Below, piece after piece: positions 17,342 through 25,587 of a stretch of 41,295 bases of DNA; position 1 is the stretch's first letter; each line of letters begins with the position of its first letter. Both the position numbers and the translations under genes were made by a program. The DNA comes from Rhodocyclaceae bacterium (GTDB taxonomy: Bacteria > Pseudomonadota > Gammaproteobacteria > Burkholderiales > Rhodocyclaceae), in NCBI GenBank assembly GCA_016791105.1, contig JAEUNM010000016.1:1-41295 (forward strand), given 5' to 3'. The notes beneath the pieces were generated by a model. That model was not told where the DNA came from, did not search any database, and worked only from the letters and a program-made list of their open reading frames with translations.

Positions 17342-17839
17342 TCAGAAGCCGCGGCCGGGATTCAAAAATTCGCGCGTGGTAAGCGTTTGCTTCACCACGC
17401 CCTGCGCGTCGAACACGACGTGGAAGCGCCCGATCTGCAGCCAATCGTCACGATAGCGATAGTCCCAAACAATTTCCGCACGGCGCGCAAAATCCGTCTC
17501 GTAAAAATGCGGGCCCAGCACTCGCGTAACCTGTTCGCGATTCATCCCCGGCTGGATGCGCTTGAAGCCGGTGGACATCTGCAGCACCTGTTCGACCGCA
17601 GCCACACGCCCGCTGGCGTCAAGTTTCACCATCCAGGTTTCCAGGCCATTCGGCCCAAATGGATAAACGAGGTTTGTGGCACCGTCGGCCTCCTGCCATT
17701 CCATGGCGGGAGGCCCGAAGCGTGTCCGGATGTCGGCGCCAGTATCGCGGCCAGGCTGAATGTTCTGGAACACGGCACAGCCGGCGAGCAGCGCCGCAAG
17801 CAACACCGTAAAGACGACTTTGCCGCAATGACCATTCAT
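17342..17839 (-). CDS. Lipoprotein with BamE/SmpA-like domains
   Basis: 165 aa. Residues 1-21 are a lipoprotein signal peptide with lipobox LAGC (Cys21). The mature part has two short alpha/beta units of the SmpA/OmlA (BamE) type: IQPGRDTGADIRTRFGPPAMEW...VYPFGPNGLETWMVKLD and then IQPGMNREQVTRVLGPHFYETDF...WDYRYRDDW...FHVVFD. The repeated I.PG....V...GP pattern is typical. It probably sits in the outer membrane inner leaflet; whether it is a Bam complex member is not shown. The ATG at 17839 is chosen because it opens the signal peptide. It converges on the VanZ gene with only 14 bases between the stops. Confidence 0.82.
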   Translation of the reverse strand: MNGHCGKVVFTVLLAALLAGCAVFQNIQPGRDTGADIRTRFGPPAMEWQEADGATNLVYPFGPNGLETWMVKLDASGRVAAVEQVLQMSTGFKRIQPGMNREQVTRVLGPHFYETDFARRAEIVWDYRYRDDWLQIGRFHVVFDAQGVVKQTLTTREFLNPGRGF

Positions 17840-17937
17840 GTTCTGCCCCGCTTGCGGAAACCAGATTTGGACCATCAATTCGGGCAACAATGCCCGGCAA
17901 TTTTTTCGGCGCGGCGGACCGAAAGCACATGCCCGGC

Positions 17938-19782
17938 CTAAGCCAGGCGCAGCCCCACCGTCACCGCCACGCCTTCGCCGCCGGGCAAACTGTCCGCGCG
18001 TATGGCGCCATCGTGAAATTCGGCGATCAGGCGCGCGATGTACAGACCCAGCCCCAAATGCGGCTCGCCGTCGCTGCCGCCGCTGCGCAGCGACACCATG
18101 GAATCGAACAGGCGGTCGCGCAGCGCGTCGGGCAGGGGCGGACCGTAATTGGTGACGCTCAATTCGGCGAAATACACGCCGCGCGTCACGGCGATCTGAA
18201 CGGCGGTTCCGGGCCGCGCAAAATCCATCGCATTGGAAACCAGTTTGTCCAATAGCTGCGCGGCCAGATCGGGCTGGCCGCGCACTGTCAGCGACTGGGG
18301 CGGAAGTTGCAGATCGAAGCGCTGCTGTGCGTAGGCCTGGGCATAGCCGGACACACAGTCGCGCACCACCGCGACCAGATCGTAAGGTTCTTGTTCCGTG
18401 CCTTGCAGGCTTTGTTCCAGCCGCGTCGCCTCCCCCATGCGGGTGAGGATGCGCGACAGCCGTGTGAGGCCGCCTTCGGCGCGCTCGATATAGACCTGGC
18501 TGGCATCCGGCAAGGACTGCAGTTGCAGGTTTTCCAGCGAAGAACGAATGACCGCAACCGGCGTGCGCAATTCGTGGCCCAGCCGCGAGGCCAGACTTTG
18601 CATGTAATTGTGGTGCTGCGACAGCCTGCGCAACAGGTCGGAAAAGCTGCGCGACAAATCGCCGATTTCGTCCCCGGCGCGGCTGGTGGAAAATTCAGCG
18701 CTGATCCGCCCGCGCACATCCAGCGCGCTTTCGGCCTCGTCGCGCAGGCGGCGTATGCGGCTGGACAGGCGCATCGCAAACCACAGTATGGCCAGCGGTG
18801 CCAGCGCAAATACCGTGAGCGTAAGTACCAAAAGGCGCTCCAGCGCGCGGTTGCGTACCGAAAGTATGGGATTGGTGGTTTCTTCCACCACCACCGCGCC
18901 GATCACGTTGTCGCCGGCCCAGATCGGATGCGCCGCGGATACCACCACGGCGCGCCCATCCGGTGTGTTGCGCACGCGCGAAGCCGGCCCGCCCAGCAAT
19001 GCCGACGACACTTCCGGACCATTGGCGAGCAAATCCAGATTGATGGGGTCGTCGAAATCTTCCGCCGGCCGCTTGATGAGCCAACCGATCAGGGGCCGCC
19101 ACCAGGCGTCGCTGTCGTCGTCGTTAGGCTCGGCCTGCAGTTTGCCGGCCACCGCCACCACGCGCCATTCGCGGTTCACCACCCAGATGCGTCCGCTCGA
19201 ACGTTCCAGGCCGCGCAGAATGGCGGCAATTTCCTGGCTGCTGCCGCGCCCGGCGTGGCCGGCATGGGTACCGGCGGCTGGCGGCGCCTTGAGTATGGCC
19301 GGTTCGCTGACGGGAAAACTGGCCGCAGGCGGCGGGCGGCGCGGCGCAAGGGGCGGCGGCGCGGAAACGGCGGGCGGCGTCGCCACGACCGGCGCGGCCG
19401 CTGCCTCGGCCGCGGCCGGGTCGCGCTGCGCGGCGGCCTCCCCGGTCTCGCGCGGGACGACATCTGCCTCAGGCGGGGCGGCTGGCGTTTCGCTTGTGGG
19501 CGCGGCGGCAGCAACATCCGGCAGCGTGACGACCGCCGCTTCAGGCGGTGCTTTGGGCGCTCCGGCCGGCGCCGCGGGCAAGGGCTTTTCCAGCAACATG
19601 AGTTGGGTGCGCTCGTGCAGCGCGGTCGCTACCGCGCGCGCCGTGGCAACCAGCGCCTGGCGCTGCCCTTCGAGCAGATAGCGCTCCATTTCGAGCACGT
19701 AGCGATAGCCCGCCCAGGGCAGGGCGAGCAACAGCAAAGCCACGAACGCGAGCTTGGCGCGCAGGGAAATGCGGAACGGCAT
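17938..19782 (-). CDS. Sensor histidine kinase resembling the proteobacterial dedicated sortase system kinase
   Basis: 614 aa inner-membrane kinase. One helix (about residues 9-26) and a second (about 325-345) enclose a long periplasmic part containing an Ala/Pro-rich low-complexity stretch (about 70-175). A HAMP linker, HisKA with His403 in SLASRLGHELRTPVAVIRSS, and a HATPase domain with degenerate-looking G boxes (LGLGLYIARLIAEFH) follow. The H-box region and its regulator partner resemble the marine-type 'dedicated sortase system' pair (TIGR03785/TIGR03787 as I remember them), but no sortase gene is nearby. ATG 19782 is used; a GTG at 19803 would add seven residues. It lies downstream of its regulator, 32 bases apart. 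Confidence 0.85.
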   Translation of the reverse strand: MPFRISLRAKLAFVALLLLALPWAGYRYVLEMERYLLEGQRQALVATARAVATALHERTQLMLLEKPLPAAPAGAPKAPPEAAVVTLPDVAAAAPTSETPAAPPEADVVPRETGEAAAQRDPAAAEAAAAPVVATPPAVSAPPPLAPRRPPPAASFPVSEPAILKAPPAAGTHAGHAGRGSSQEIAAILRGLERSSGRIWVVNREWRVVAVAGKLQAEPNDDDSDAWWRPLIGWLIKRPAEDFDDPINLDLLANGPEVSSALLGGPASRVRNTPDGRAVVVSAAHPIWAGDNVIGAVVVEETTNPILSVRNRALERLLVLTLTVFALAPLAILWFAMRLSSRIRRLRDEAESALDVRGRISAEFSTSRAGDEIGDLSRSFSDLLRRLSQHHNYMQSLASRLGHELRTPVAVIRSSLENLQLQSLPDASQVYIERAEGGLTRLSRILTRMGEATRLEQSLQGTEQEPYDLVAVVRDCVSGYAQAYAQQRFDLQLPPQSLTVRGQPDLAAQLLDKLVSNAMDFARPGTAVQIAVTRGVYFAELSVTNYGPPLPDALRDRLFDSMVSLRSGGSDGEPHLGLGLYIARLIAEFHDGAIRADSLPGGEGVAVTVGLRLA

Positions 19783-19814
19783 GGCGGCAGAAAGGACGGA
19801 CACGCGCCAGGCCG

Positions 19815-20504
19815 CTAGGCGCGCCAGCGGTAGCCCATGCCGTACACGGTATCGATACGGTCGAACGACGCATCGAGCGCGCAGAATTTGCGCCGTATGC
19901 GCTTGATGTGCGAAGTGATGGTGCCTTCATCCACGACCAGTTTGGCGTCCGCCATGAGTTGGTCGCGGTCTTTCACGTGGCCGGGAAATTTCACCAGCGT
20001 GTGCACCATCCAGAATTCCGTGAGCGTCAGTTCGACCTCCTGGCCTTGCCAGGTGGCGACGAAGCGCTTCAGATCCAGCCGCAGATCGCCGCGCTCCAGC
20101 ACTTCTTCCTGCGCCGCCGGTGCGCTCAATGCTTCGATGCGCCGAAATAGCGCAGCGATGCGCGCCAGCAGGTGGGGCAGGCTTACGTCCTTGGTCAGGT
20201 AATCGTCAGCGCCCAGGCGCAGGCCGGACACGATGTCGAAATCGCTGTCGCGTGCAGACAGAAACAATATCGGCAGGCGCTCGGACATGCGGCGTAAATC
20301 GGCGCACAGCGCGAAGCCGCCTTCCGGTTCGTCGGCCAGTCCGATGTCGATGATGGCCAGATCGGGCAGACGCACCCGGCACGCTTCCAGCGCTTCTTTG
20401 CGGGTGCCGTAGGCAAGTACCTCGTAGCCGACGCGTGCCATCGCCTCGGCGTAATTGGCACGAATGGAGGGGTCGTCTTCTACGATGGCAACACGGCGGC
20501 GCAT
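19815..20504 (-). CDS. OmpR-family response regulator of the dedicated-sortase type
   Basis: 229 aa. Receiver domain with ED/D at residues 9-11 and Asp53 in LAIIDIGLADEPEGGFALC, then LPILFLSARDSDFDIVSGLRLGADDYLTKDVSLPHLLARIAALFRR, followed by a winged-helix DNA-binding domain ending IDTVYGMGYRW. The LFLSARDSDFD...TKDVSLPHL string is what I associate with the PDS response regulator family rather than ordinary OmpR proteins. The ATG at 20504 starts the receiver directly; the frame is open upstream without family match. It precedes its kinase on the same strand and probably controls genes outside this window, since no sortase or target protein is adjacent. Confidence 0.88.
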   Translation of the reverse strand: MRRRVAIVEDDPSIRANYAEAMARVGYEVLAYGTRKEALEACRVRLPDLAIIDIGLADEPEGGFALCADLRRMSERLPILFLSARDSDFDIVSGLRLGADDYLTKDVSLPHLLARIAALFRRIEALSAPAAQEEVLERGDLRLDLKRFVATWQGQEVELTLTEFWMVHTLVKFPGHVKDRDQLMADAKLVVDEGTITSHIKRIRRKFCALDASFDRIDTVYGMGYRWRA

Positions 20505-20584
20505 GTGCCTAAGATACCCCAATTCGGGGCCATTCGGGGCCACAGCGGCGGGGCGGGGCGCGCCCCCGGCCGCCGCCCTGTGCA

Positions 20585-21163
20585 TCAGCCCGGCCGGCGT
20601 TCGCCGTGCTCGTGCATGCGTTCCTGCATGCGTTCCTGCATGCGTTCCTGCATGCGGTCGTCCTTGCGCTCCTGCATGTGCTCGCGGAAATGTTCGCGCA
20701 TGCGGTCAAAGCGCGCGAAATGCTCTTTCAGGAAGGCCTGTGCCGTGGCTTTCTGTTTCGCATCGAGCTTGTCATACACATCCAGCCAGCGCGAACGCAC
20801 CGCGCGCCGCGCCGCCATGTCCTGGTCCGCCATGTCGTCGGCTTTGGCGGCCAACGCGCGCGGATCGAAATTCGCCGCGCCGACGGCCGACTTCATCATT
20901 TCGTGCATCTGCCGGTGGCGTTCCATGCCGGCCTGCATGGCGTCTTTGGTCATGGCCTCGGCACGGTCCCAAAGCAATTGCTGTTCGCTGTTCAGTGCCA
21001 GTTTGTCGTGCAGGGCGTGCATTTCGCGCTGCATGTGCTGCATGGGGAAGCCGTGGTGGCCTTCCATGCCGTGACGGTGGTATTGCGCTGCCACCGCACC
21101 GGTACCGACCAGCGCGGCCAACAGCACGCCGGCGCCCAGTTTGCGTAAGCTGAATTTTTTCAT
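20585..21163 (-). CDS. CpxP-like (LTXXQ/Spy-type) periplasmic protein, Met/His-rich
   Basis: 192 aa. A signal peptide (cleavage near VAA-QY, about residue 27) is followed by a His/Met-rich start (YHRHGMEGHHG) and a mostly helical body. The LALNSEQQLLWDRAEAM and YDKLDAKQKATAQAFLKEHF segments match the two LTxxQ-type motifs of the CpxP/Spy family. The C-terminal tail consists of MQER repeats. Such proteins sense misfolded protein or metal in the periplasm and restrain a partner kinase. The ATG at 21163 has GGAG 6 bases upstream; the ATG two codons before it touches that site. It is divergent from an OmpR/EnvZ-type pair, the arrangement seen for cpxP and cpxRA. Confidence 0.83.
   Translation of the reverse strand: MKKFSLRKLGAGVLLAALVGTGAVAAQYHRHGMEGHHGFPMQHMQREMHALHDKLALNSEQQLLWDRAEAMTKDAMQAGMERHRQMHEMMKSAVGAANFDPRALAAKADDMADQDMAARRAVRSRWLDVYDKLDAKQKATAQAFLKEHFARFDRMREHFREHMQERKDDRMQERMQERMQERMHEHGERRPG
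20619..20654. repeat. 12-bp tandem repeat, three copies, within the CpxP-like gene
   Basis: CGTTCCTGCATG occurs three times in direct tandem (20619-20630, 20631-20642, 20643-20654), flanked by partial copies. On the minus strand each unit encodes MQER, so copy-number changes stay in frame and would lengthen or shorten the charged C-terminal helix. Confidence 0.9.
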
Positions 21164-21329
21164 GTTCATCTCCAGATCGAATTGCGCCGTTTAACGGCAT
21201 CCAGGTTGCCAAGCGCACTTCCGCAGTGTGCCGCAAACGGCCGCGCTTGGCGTGTTGGCATTTTGCAAGCTTGCCTTTTCCGGCGCATTGCGGACGCGCC
21301 CCGGCCTGTTTCGATCTGTTTCGCACGCT

Positions 21330-21357
21330 TTGCCCCTGTAACACGCGCCCATACAAT
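21330..21357 (+). promoter_or_regulatory. Promoter giving a probably leaderless OmpR-like mRNA
   Basis: TTGCCC (21330-21335), a 16-base spacer and TACAAT (21352-21357) make a fair sigma-70 promoter. Only six bases (GCCCCC) separate the -10 box from the ATG at 21364, so transcription should begin at or next to the start codon. No Shine-Dalgarno is present, which agrees with a leaderless message. Confidence 0.55.
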
Positions 21358-21363
21358 GCCCCC

Positions 21364-22101
21364 ATGCTGAAAAAAATCCTGATCGTCGACGACGATCCCG
21401 AATTGCGCCAATTGCTGTCGAACTATCTGGTCCGCCAGGGTTACGACGCGCTGCAGGCGCCGGATGCGTCCAATATCGAAGCCATGCTGACGCGGCACTC
21501 GCCGCACCTGCTGGTACTCGACCTCATGCTGCCAAAAGAAGACGGCCTGGCCGTTTGCCGCCGCCTGCGCGGGCGCGGCGAAGATATTCCCATCATCATG
21601 CTCACCGCGCGCGACGACACGATAGATCGCATCGTCGGCCTGGAAATGGGCGCCGACGATTATGTCGGCAAGCCGTTCGACCCGCGCGAACTGGTCGCGC
21701 GCATAGAAGCCGTGTTGCGGCGGCGCGGCGCGCCGCCCGCGGTGCCGGTGGCGGGCGCGGAAGTGATCTGTTTCGGTCCGGCCGAAGACCCGCGCAAATT
21801 CGACCTCGCCGCGCGCACGCTCAAGGTGGGCGGCAGCACCGTGGCGCTCACCTCGGGGGAATTCGCCCTGCTGCACGTGCTCGTGAAAAATGCCAACCGG
21901 CCGCAAAAGCGCGAACGCCTGCTGGAATTGACGCACGAAAACGACGCCGAAACCTTCGATCGCGCCATAGACGTGCAGGTACATCGCCTGCGCAAACTCA
22001 TCGAACCCGATCCGGCGCAACCGCGCTATTTGCAGACCGTGCGCGGCCTGGGCTATGTGTTCGTGCCGGACGGCAATTTACGCACCGAGCGCGGCACATG
22101 A
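21364..22101 (+). CDS. OmpR-like response regulator
   Basis: 245 aa. Receiver domain with DDD at residues 9-11, Asp53 in LVLDLMLPKEDGL, Thr in LTARDD and Lys in VGKPFDPREL. A linker precedes the winged-helix domain with LTSGEFALLHVLV..A.RPQKRERLLELT and ending IEPDPAQPRYLQTVRGLGYVFVPDG, which closely follows E. coli OmpR. It activates or represses transcription when phosphorylated, probably of envelope genes. The kinase gene overlaps its stop codon by 4 bases (ATGA). It is divergent from a CpxP-like protein, with about 200 bp between the start codons. Start fixed by the receiver and by the promoter placed six bases before it. Confidence 0.92.
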   Translation: MLKKILIVDDDPELRQLLSNYLVRQGYDALQAPDASNIEAMLTRHSPHLLVLDLMLPKEDGLAVCRRLRGRGEDIPIIMLTARDDTIDRIVGLEMGADDYVGKPFDPRELVARIEAVLRRRGAPPAVPVAGAEVICFGPAEDPRKFDLAARTLKVGGSTVALTSGEFALLHVLVKNANRPQKRERLLELTHENDAETFDRAIDVQVHRLRKLIEPDPAQPRYLQTVRGLGYVFVPDGNLRTERGT

Positions 22102-23399
22102 CGCTGCGCCCCGCCACGCTGACCGGCCGCACCGTGCTACTGGTGTTCGCTGCCGTGCTGCTGGCGGAAATTGCATCCAGCACCTTGCTGTTCCACGTGC
22201 GCCGCGAAGGCCATGTGCAACAGGTGGCCGACCTGATCGCCAATGCGGTCGAAATGAGCCGGCTTGCGCTGGAAGTCGCGCCGCCGGCCGAGCGCCTGCG
22301 CATGGTGCGCAATGCGGGCGAAGGGCCAGGCCTGCAGCCGCCGCAGGCGCGTCCGCCGCTGCGCGAACCGCAACGCCACGTCGGCCGGGAAATCGCGCGC
22401 TTCGTGCGCGAGCGCCTGGGCGAGGACACGCCCATACGCCTGGAGCCGCCGCCTTCGCGTGCGCTGTGGGTGGGTTTCATCGCGGCCGGCGAGCGCTGGT
22501 GGCTGGTCATGCCGGGGCCGCGCCTGGAACCGGTCCCGCCCTGGCGCGCGCTTGCCCTGCTGGGCGGGGTGACGGCGCTGATCGCTCTTCTGGCCGCACT
22601 TTACGCCCGCCACGTGGCACGCCCCCTGCGCGCGCTGGCGGATGCCACGCGCTCGCTGGGTGAAGGGCGGCCGCGCCCGGTGCAGCCGGCCGGCCCGGCA
22701 GAAGTACGCACCGTGGCGCTCAATTTCAACGCCATGCTGGAACAGTTGCAGACCAATGAGCGCGAGCGCGCCGTCATGCTGGCCGGCTTGCCGCACGATT
22801 TGCGTGCCCCGCTGGCGCGCATGAAATTGCGCCTGGCCATGCTGGACGATGCCGAGGCGCGCGACGGCCTCACCCGCGATTGCGCCGCCATCGAGCATCT
22901 GGCGACACAGTTCGTCGCCTACCTGCGCGGCCTGCAATCCGGCGCACTGAACATGCAAAGGCTGAATCTGGCGCATCTGGTACGGGAAAGCGTGGCACGC
23001 TATGCCGCGGCCGGCAGCGAGGTGCGCATCGTCGACGCCGAGGACGGCGACATCCTGGGCGACCGCGCGGCACTGGCGCGCCTGCTCGACAACCTGATCG
23101 CCAACGGCACGACACACGGCGCACCGCCGGTGGAACTGGCGGTGCGGCAGCGCGGCGAATGCCTGGAACTTGCGGTGCGCGACCACGGCCCCGGCATTCC
23201 CCCGGACCAGCGCGCACGCGCGCTCGAAGCTTTCGTGCAACTGCATTCCGAGCGCCAGACCGAAGGGGCCTGTGGACTGGGGCTGGCCATCGTGGATCGC
23301 ATCGCGCGTGCGCACGGCGCCGAACTGGTGTTGGGACAGGCGCAACCACAAGGTTTGCTGGTGGAAATCAGATTTCCGCTTGCCGCTGCCGCGGCCTGA
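22098..23399 (+). CDS. EnvZ-like sensor histidine kinase
   Basis: 433 aa. Two membrane helices (about residues 13-33 and 152-175) flank a periplasmic domain of about 115 residues that is rich in Pro and Arg. A HAMP linker (ARPLRALADATRSLGEG) follows, then HisKA with His233 in LPHDLRAPLARMKLRL, the EnvZ-type H-box, and HATPase motifs (LLDNLIANGTTHG, DHGPGIP, CGLGLAIVDRIARAHGA). It is coupled to the OmpR-like regulator through a 4-base overlap. The usual Asn in the N box is present. The neighbouring CpxP-like protein may modulate its periplasmic domain (inference by analogy with CpxA). Confidence 0.92.
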   Translation: MTLRPATLTGRTVLLVFAAVLLAEIASSTLLFHVRREGHVQQVADLIANAVEMSRLALEVAPPAERLRMVRNAGEGPGLQPPQARPPLREPQRHVGREIARFVRERLGEDTPIRLEPPPSRALWVGFIAAGERWWLVMPGPRLEPVPPWRALALLGGVTALIALLAALYARHVARPLRALADATRSLGEGRPRPVQPAGPAEVRTVALNFNAMLEQLQTNERERAVMLAGLPHDLRAPLARMKLRLAMLDDAEARDGLTRDCAAIEHLATQFVAYLRGLQSGALNMQRLNLAHLVRESVARYAAAGSEVRIVDAEDGDILGDRAALARLLDNLIANGTTHGAPPVELAVRQRGECLELAVRDHGPGIPPDQRARALEAFVQLHSERQTEGACGLGLAIVDRIARAHGAELVLGQAQPQGLLVEIRFPLAAAAA

Positions 23400-23422
23400 G
23401 CGGGCTTTGATACGAGCCCGCT
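23399..23422. terminator. Hairpin between convergent kinase gene and dsbD
   Basis: AGCGGGCT (23399-23406) and AGCCCGCT (23415-23422) form a perfect 8-bp stem with an 8-base loop, lying between the kinase stop and the dsbD stop. There is no T-run on either side, so it is not a canonical intrinsic terminator, but it may protect or end both convergent transcripts. Confidence 0.45.
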
Positions 23423-23432
23423 GGGCGCGACC

Positions 23433-25214
23433 TCAGGATGCAAGCGCCCGGTCGAGCACGGCGGAAAACTGCGCGGCGTCCTGAAAGCCGACCACGCGCA
23501 AATCGCCAATTTCGCGTCCGCCGCGGTCGAAAAACACGATGCCGGGCGGACCGAACAGCGCAAAGCGGCGCAGCAGGGCGCGGTCCTGCGCATTGTTCGC
23601 CGTCACATCCGCCTGCAGGACGAGCATGTTTGCCATGCGCCCCGCCACTTTCGGATCGGCAAAGGTAAAGCGCTCCATTTCCTTGCAACTCACACACCAA
23701 TCGGCATAAAAATCGAGCATCACCGGCCGGTCTGTACTGGCCAGGCGCTGTTCCAGTTCTTCCACCGAGGCGACCCGCTCGAATTTCACACCCGGCTGCG
23801 GCGCGAGCGCCGCCGGCTGTTCCGCACCGGCGGCGGCAACGCCACGCAGCACGCCGAGGGGCTGCAGCGGATCGCGCGAACCGGCCAGTGCCCCGACCAG
23901 CAAACTTGCGCCGGCCAGTAGCGCAATCACGCCCACGCCTTTCCAGAACTTGTGCCAGCCGCCGGCATGGGCAGGCAGCGGATCGAGGGCGTGCAGATAA
24001 ATGGCCGGCACGATGAACAGCACGGCCCAGGCAAACATGAGGATTTGCGCCGGCAACAGCGGCGCCACCATCCACAACGCCACCGCCAGCAGCAGCACGC
24101 CGAAAGATTTTTTGACCGCTTCCATCCAGGGGCCGGACTTGGGCAGCAGGGTGCGCGAAGCCAGACCCACCGCCACCAGCGGCAGGCCCATGCCCAGCGC
24201 CATCACGAATAGCGCCAGCCCGCCCTGTACGGCATTGCCGGTCTGGGCGATATAGAGCAGCGCGCCGGCCAGCGGCGCCGCCACACAGGGCCCGACGATG
24301 AGTGCCGACAGCACGCCCATCACCAGCACGCCAGCCAGCGAGCCGCCGCGGGCATTGGCGCTGTCGGCCATGCGCGACTGCAGCGCGCCGGGCAACTGCA
24401 GATCGTAAAAGCCGAACATGGCGAAGGACAGCAGCACGAATATCGCCGCGAAGCTGCCCAACACCCAGGCATTCTGCAGCGCCCCAGCCAGCAAAGTGCC
24501 GGACAATCCGGCCGCCACGCCCGCCAGTGCATAGGTGACCGCCATGCCGAACACGTAGGCGCCGGACAGCACCAGGGCGCGTGCGCGCGTGATGGCGTGG
24601 CCGTGGCCGACGATGATGGAGGACAGGATGGGAATCATGGGGAACATGCAGGGCGTGAATGCCAGCAGCAGCCCCGCCGTGAAAAAGAAAGCCAGAACGC
24701 CCCACAGGCCGGTATTTTTGAGCAGACCGGCAATGCGGCCGGATTCGTCGCCGGATGCGGCCGCAGGCGGCGGCGGGCTGATGCGGGACAGATCGAGCCG
24801 CACGGTTTGCGGCGTGGGCGGATAGCACACGCCCAGATCGGCGCAGCCTTGCGACACCACGGTCAGATCGAACTGATCCTTGCCGCCCCCCTGTACGGGC
24901 AGTGCGATCACCAGCCGGCCGCGGTGGGTTTCGACCTCACCGAAATTCACGTCATGCTTTTTTTCGCCGCGCGGAATGTCGGCCGACCCGATCTGCGCCG
25001 GCGGCGGCGCTTCAAAGCGGAATTTGTCGCGGTACAGGTAATAACCCGGTTCGATCTCGAAAACCACCTGCACGCTCCCCGGCGCGACCACGCTGGCCGA
25101 CATGCGGAATGCTTTTTCCGGTTCCAGCGGTTCGCCGGCACCGTATACAGCGCGCGAAAGGACGAGGGCGGCCAGCAGCGGCAGTAAAAACGACAAGCGG
25201 CGTAATAGCATCAT
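23433..25214 (-). CDS. dsbD: Thiol:disulfide interchange protein DsbD
   Basis: 593 aa. After a signal peptide (cleavage near VYG-AG) come the periplasmic alpha domain with its Cys pair in QGCADLGVCYPP, an eight-helix membrane domain with its two Cys in FTPCMFPMIPI and VGPCVAAPLAG, and a C-terminal thioredoxin-like gamma domain with CVSC (507-510) in DFYADWCVSCKEM. All six redox cysteines are present, so it should carry electrons from cytoplasmic thioredoxin to periplasmic DsbC/DsbG-type proteins and to c-type cytochrome maturation. The latter is relevant to the heme sensor at 198. Its ATG overlaps the cutA stop by 4 bases (same operon). Confidence 0.96.
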   Translation of the reverse strand: MMLLRRLSFLLPLLAALVLSRAVYGAGEPLEPEKAFRMSASVVAPGSVQVVFEIEPGYYLYRDKFRFEAPPPAQIGSADIPRGEKKHDVNFGEVETHRGRLVIALPVQGGGKDQFDLTVVSQGCADLGVCYPPTPQTVRLDLSRISPPPPAAASGDESGRIAGLLKNTGLWGVLAFFFTAGLLLAFTPCMFPMIPILSSIIVGHGHAITRARALVLSGAYVFGMAVTYALAGVAAGLSGTLLAGALQNAWVLGSFAAIFVLLSFAMFGFYDLQLPGALQSRMADSANARGGSLAGVLVMGVLSALIVGPCVAAPLAGALLYIAQTGNAVQGGLALFVMALGMGLPLVAVGLASRTLLPKSGPWMEAVKKSFGVLLLAVALWMVAPLLPAQILMFAWAVLFIVPAIYLHALDPLPAHAGGWHKFWKGVGVIALLAGASLLVGALAGSRDPLQPLGVLRGVAAAGAEQPAALAPQPGVKFERVASVEELEQRLASTDRPVMLDFYADWCVSCKEMERFTFADPKVAGRMANMLVLQADVTANNAQDRALLRRFALFGPPGIVFFDRGGREIGDLRVVGFQDAAQFSAVLDRALAS

Positions 25215-25531
25215 GATTCGGACGTTTCATCGGCCACCCAGGCGACATAGTCGGGCAGCCCGGCCACGACTGGGACCGCGAGTATTTCCGGCAGTTCGTA
25301 AGGATGTCGTGCGCAGAGCGCAGTTTCGAGCGCGGCGTAGCGCGCACGCGTGGTTTTGATGAGCAGCGGAATTTCTTGCGCGGATTCGACCGCCCCCTGC
25401 CAGCGATAGGTGGAGGTGCAGGGCGCCTGTATGCTCACGCAGGCGGCAAGCCGCAGTTCGACCAGCGCGCGGGCAATTTCGCGGGCCGTGCTTTCGTCCG
25501 GTACGGTGGTAAATACGAGCAAACTGTCCAT
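25211..25531 (-). CDS. cutA: CutA divalent-cation tolerance family protein
   Basis: 106 aa. It matches CutA over its full length: VFTTVPDESTAREIARALVELRLAACVSI near the N terminus, then TYRWQG.VE...E..LLIKTT and HPYELPEILAVPV..G...Y..WV. CutA forms very stable trimers with a ferredoxin-like fold; the link to copper tolerance and to DsbD is historical and the real function is unsettled. The dsbD gene follows with a 4-base overlap, the order also found in enterobacteria. The ATG has no Shine-Dalgarno and is preceded by a -10 box at only six bases, so the operon may begin as a leaderless mRNA. Confidence 0.95.
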   Translation of the reverse strand: MDSLLVFTTVPDESTAREIARALVELRLAACVSIQAPCTSTYRWQGAVESAQEIPLLIKTTRARYAALETALCARHPYELPEILAVPVVAGLPDYVAWVADETSES

Positions 25532-25537
25532 GCCGCA

Positions 25538-25543
25538 ATTTTA
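25538..25543 (-). promoter_or_regulatory. -10 box of cutA-dsbD, probably leaderless
   Basis: On the minus strand TAAAAT is followed by six bases (TGCGGC) and then the cutA ATG at 25531, so the expected transcription start is the start codon itself. No ribosome binding site exists in this space. A -35 match is poor. Confidence 0.5.
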
Positions 25544-25587
25544 CGGCCTGCGCGCACAGCCGGCGCGGCCGTGGGTAAGGCGCGGAC

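Noticed and set aside
18307..19818. 503-aa open frame on the plus strand opposite the PDS-like kinase
   Set aside because: Arg/Gln/Gly-rich translation without family features; the minus-strand kinase has clear HisKA/HATPase motifs. It is a by-product of GC-rich codon use.
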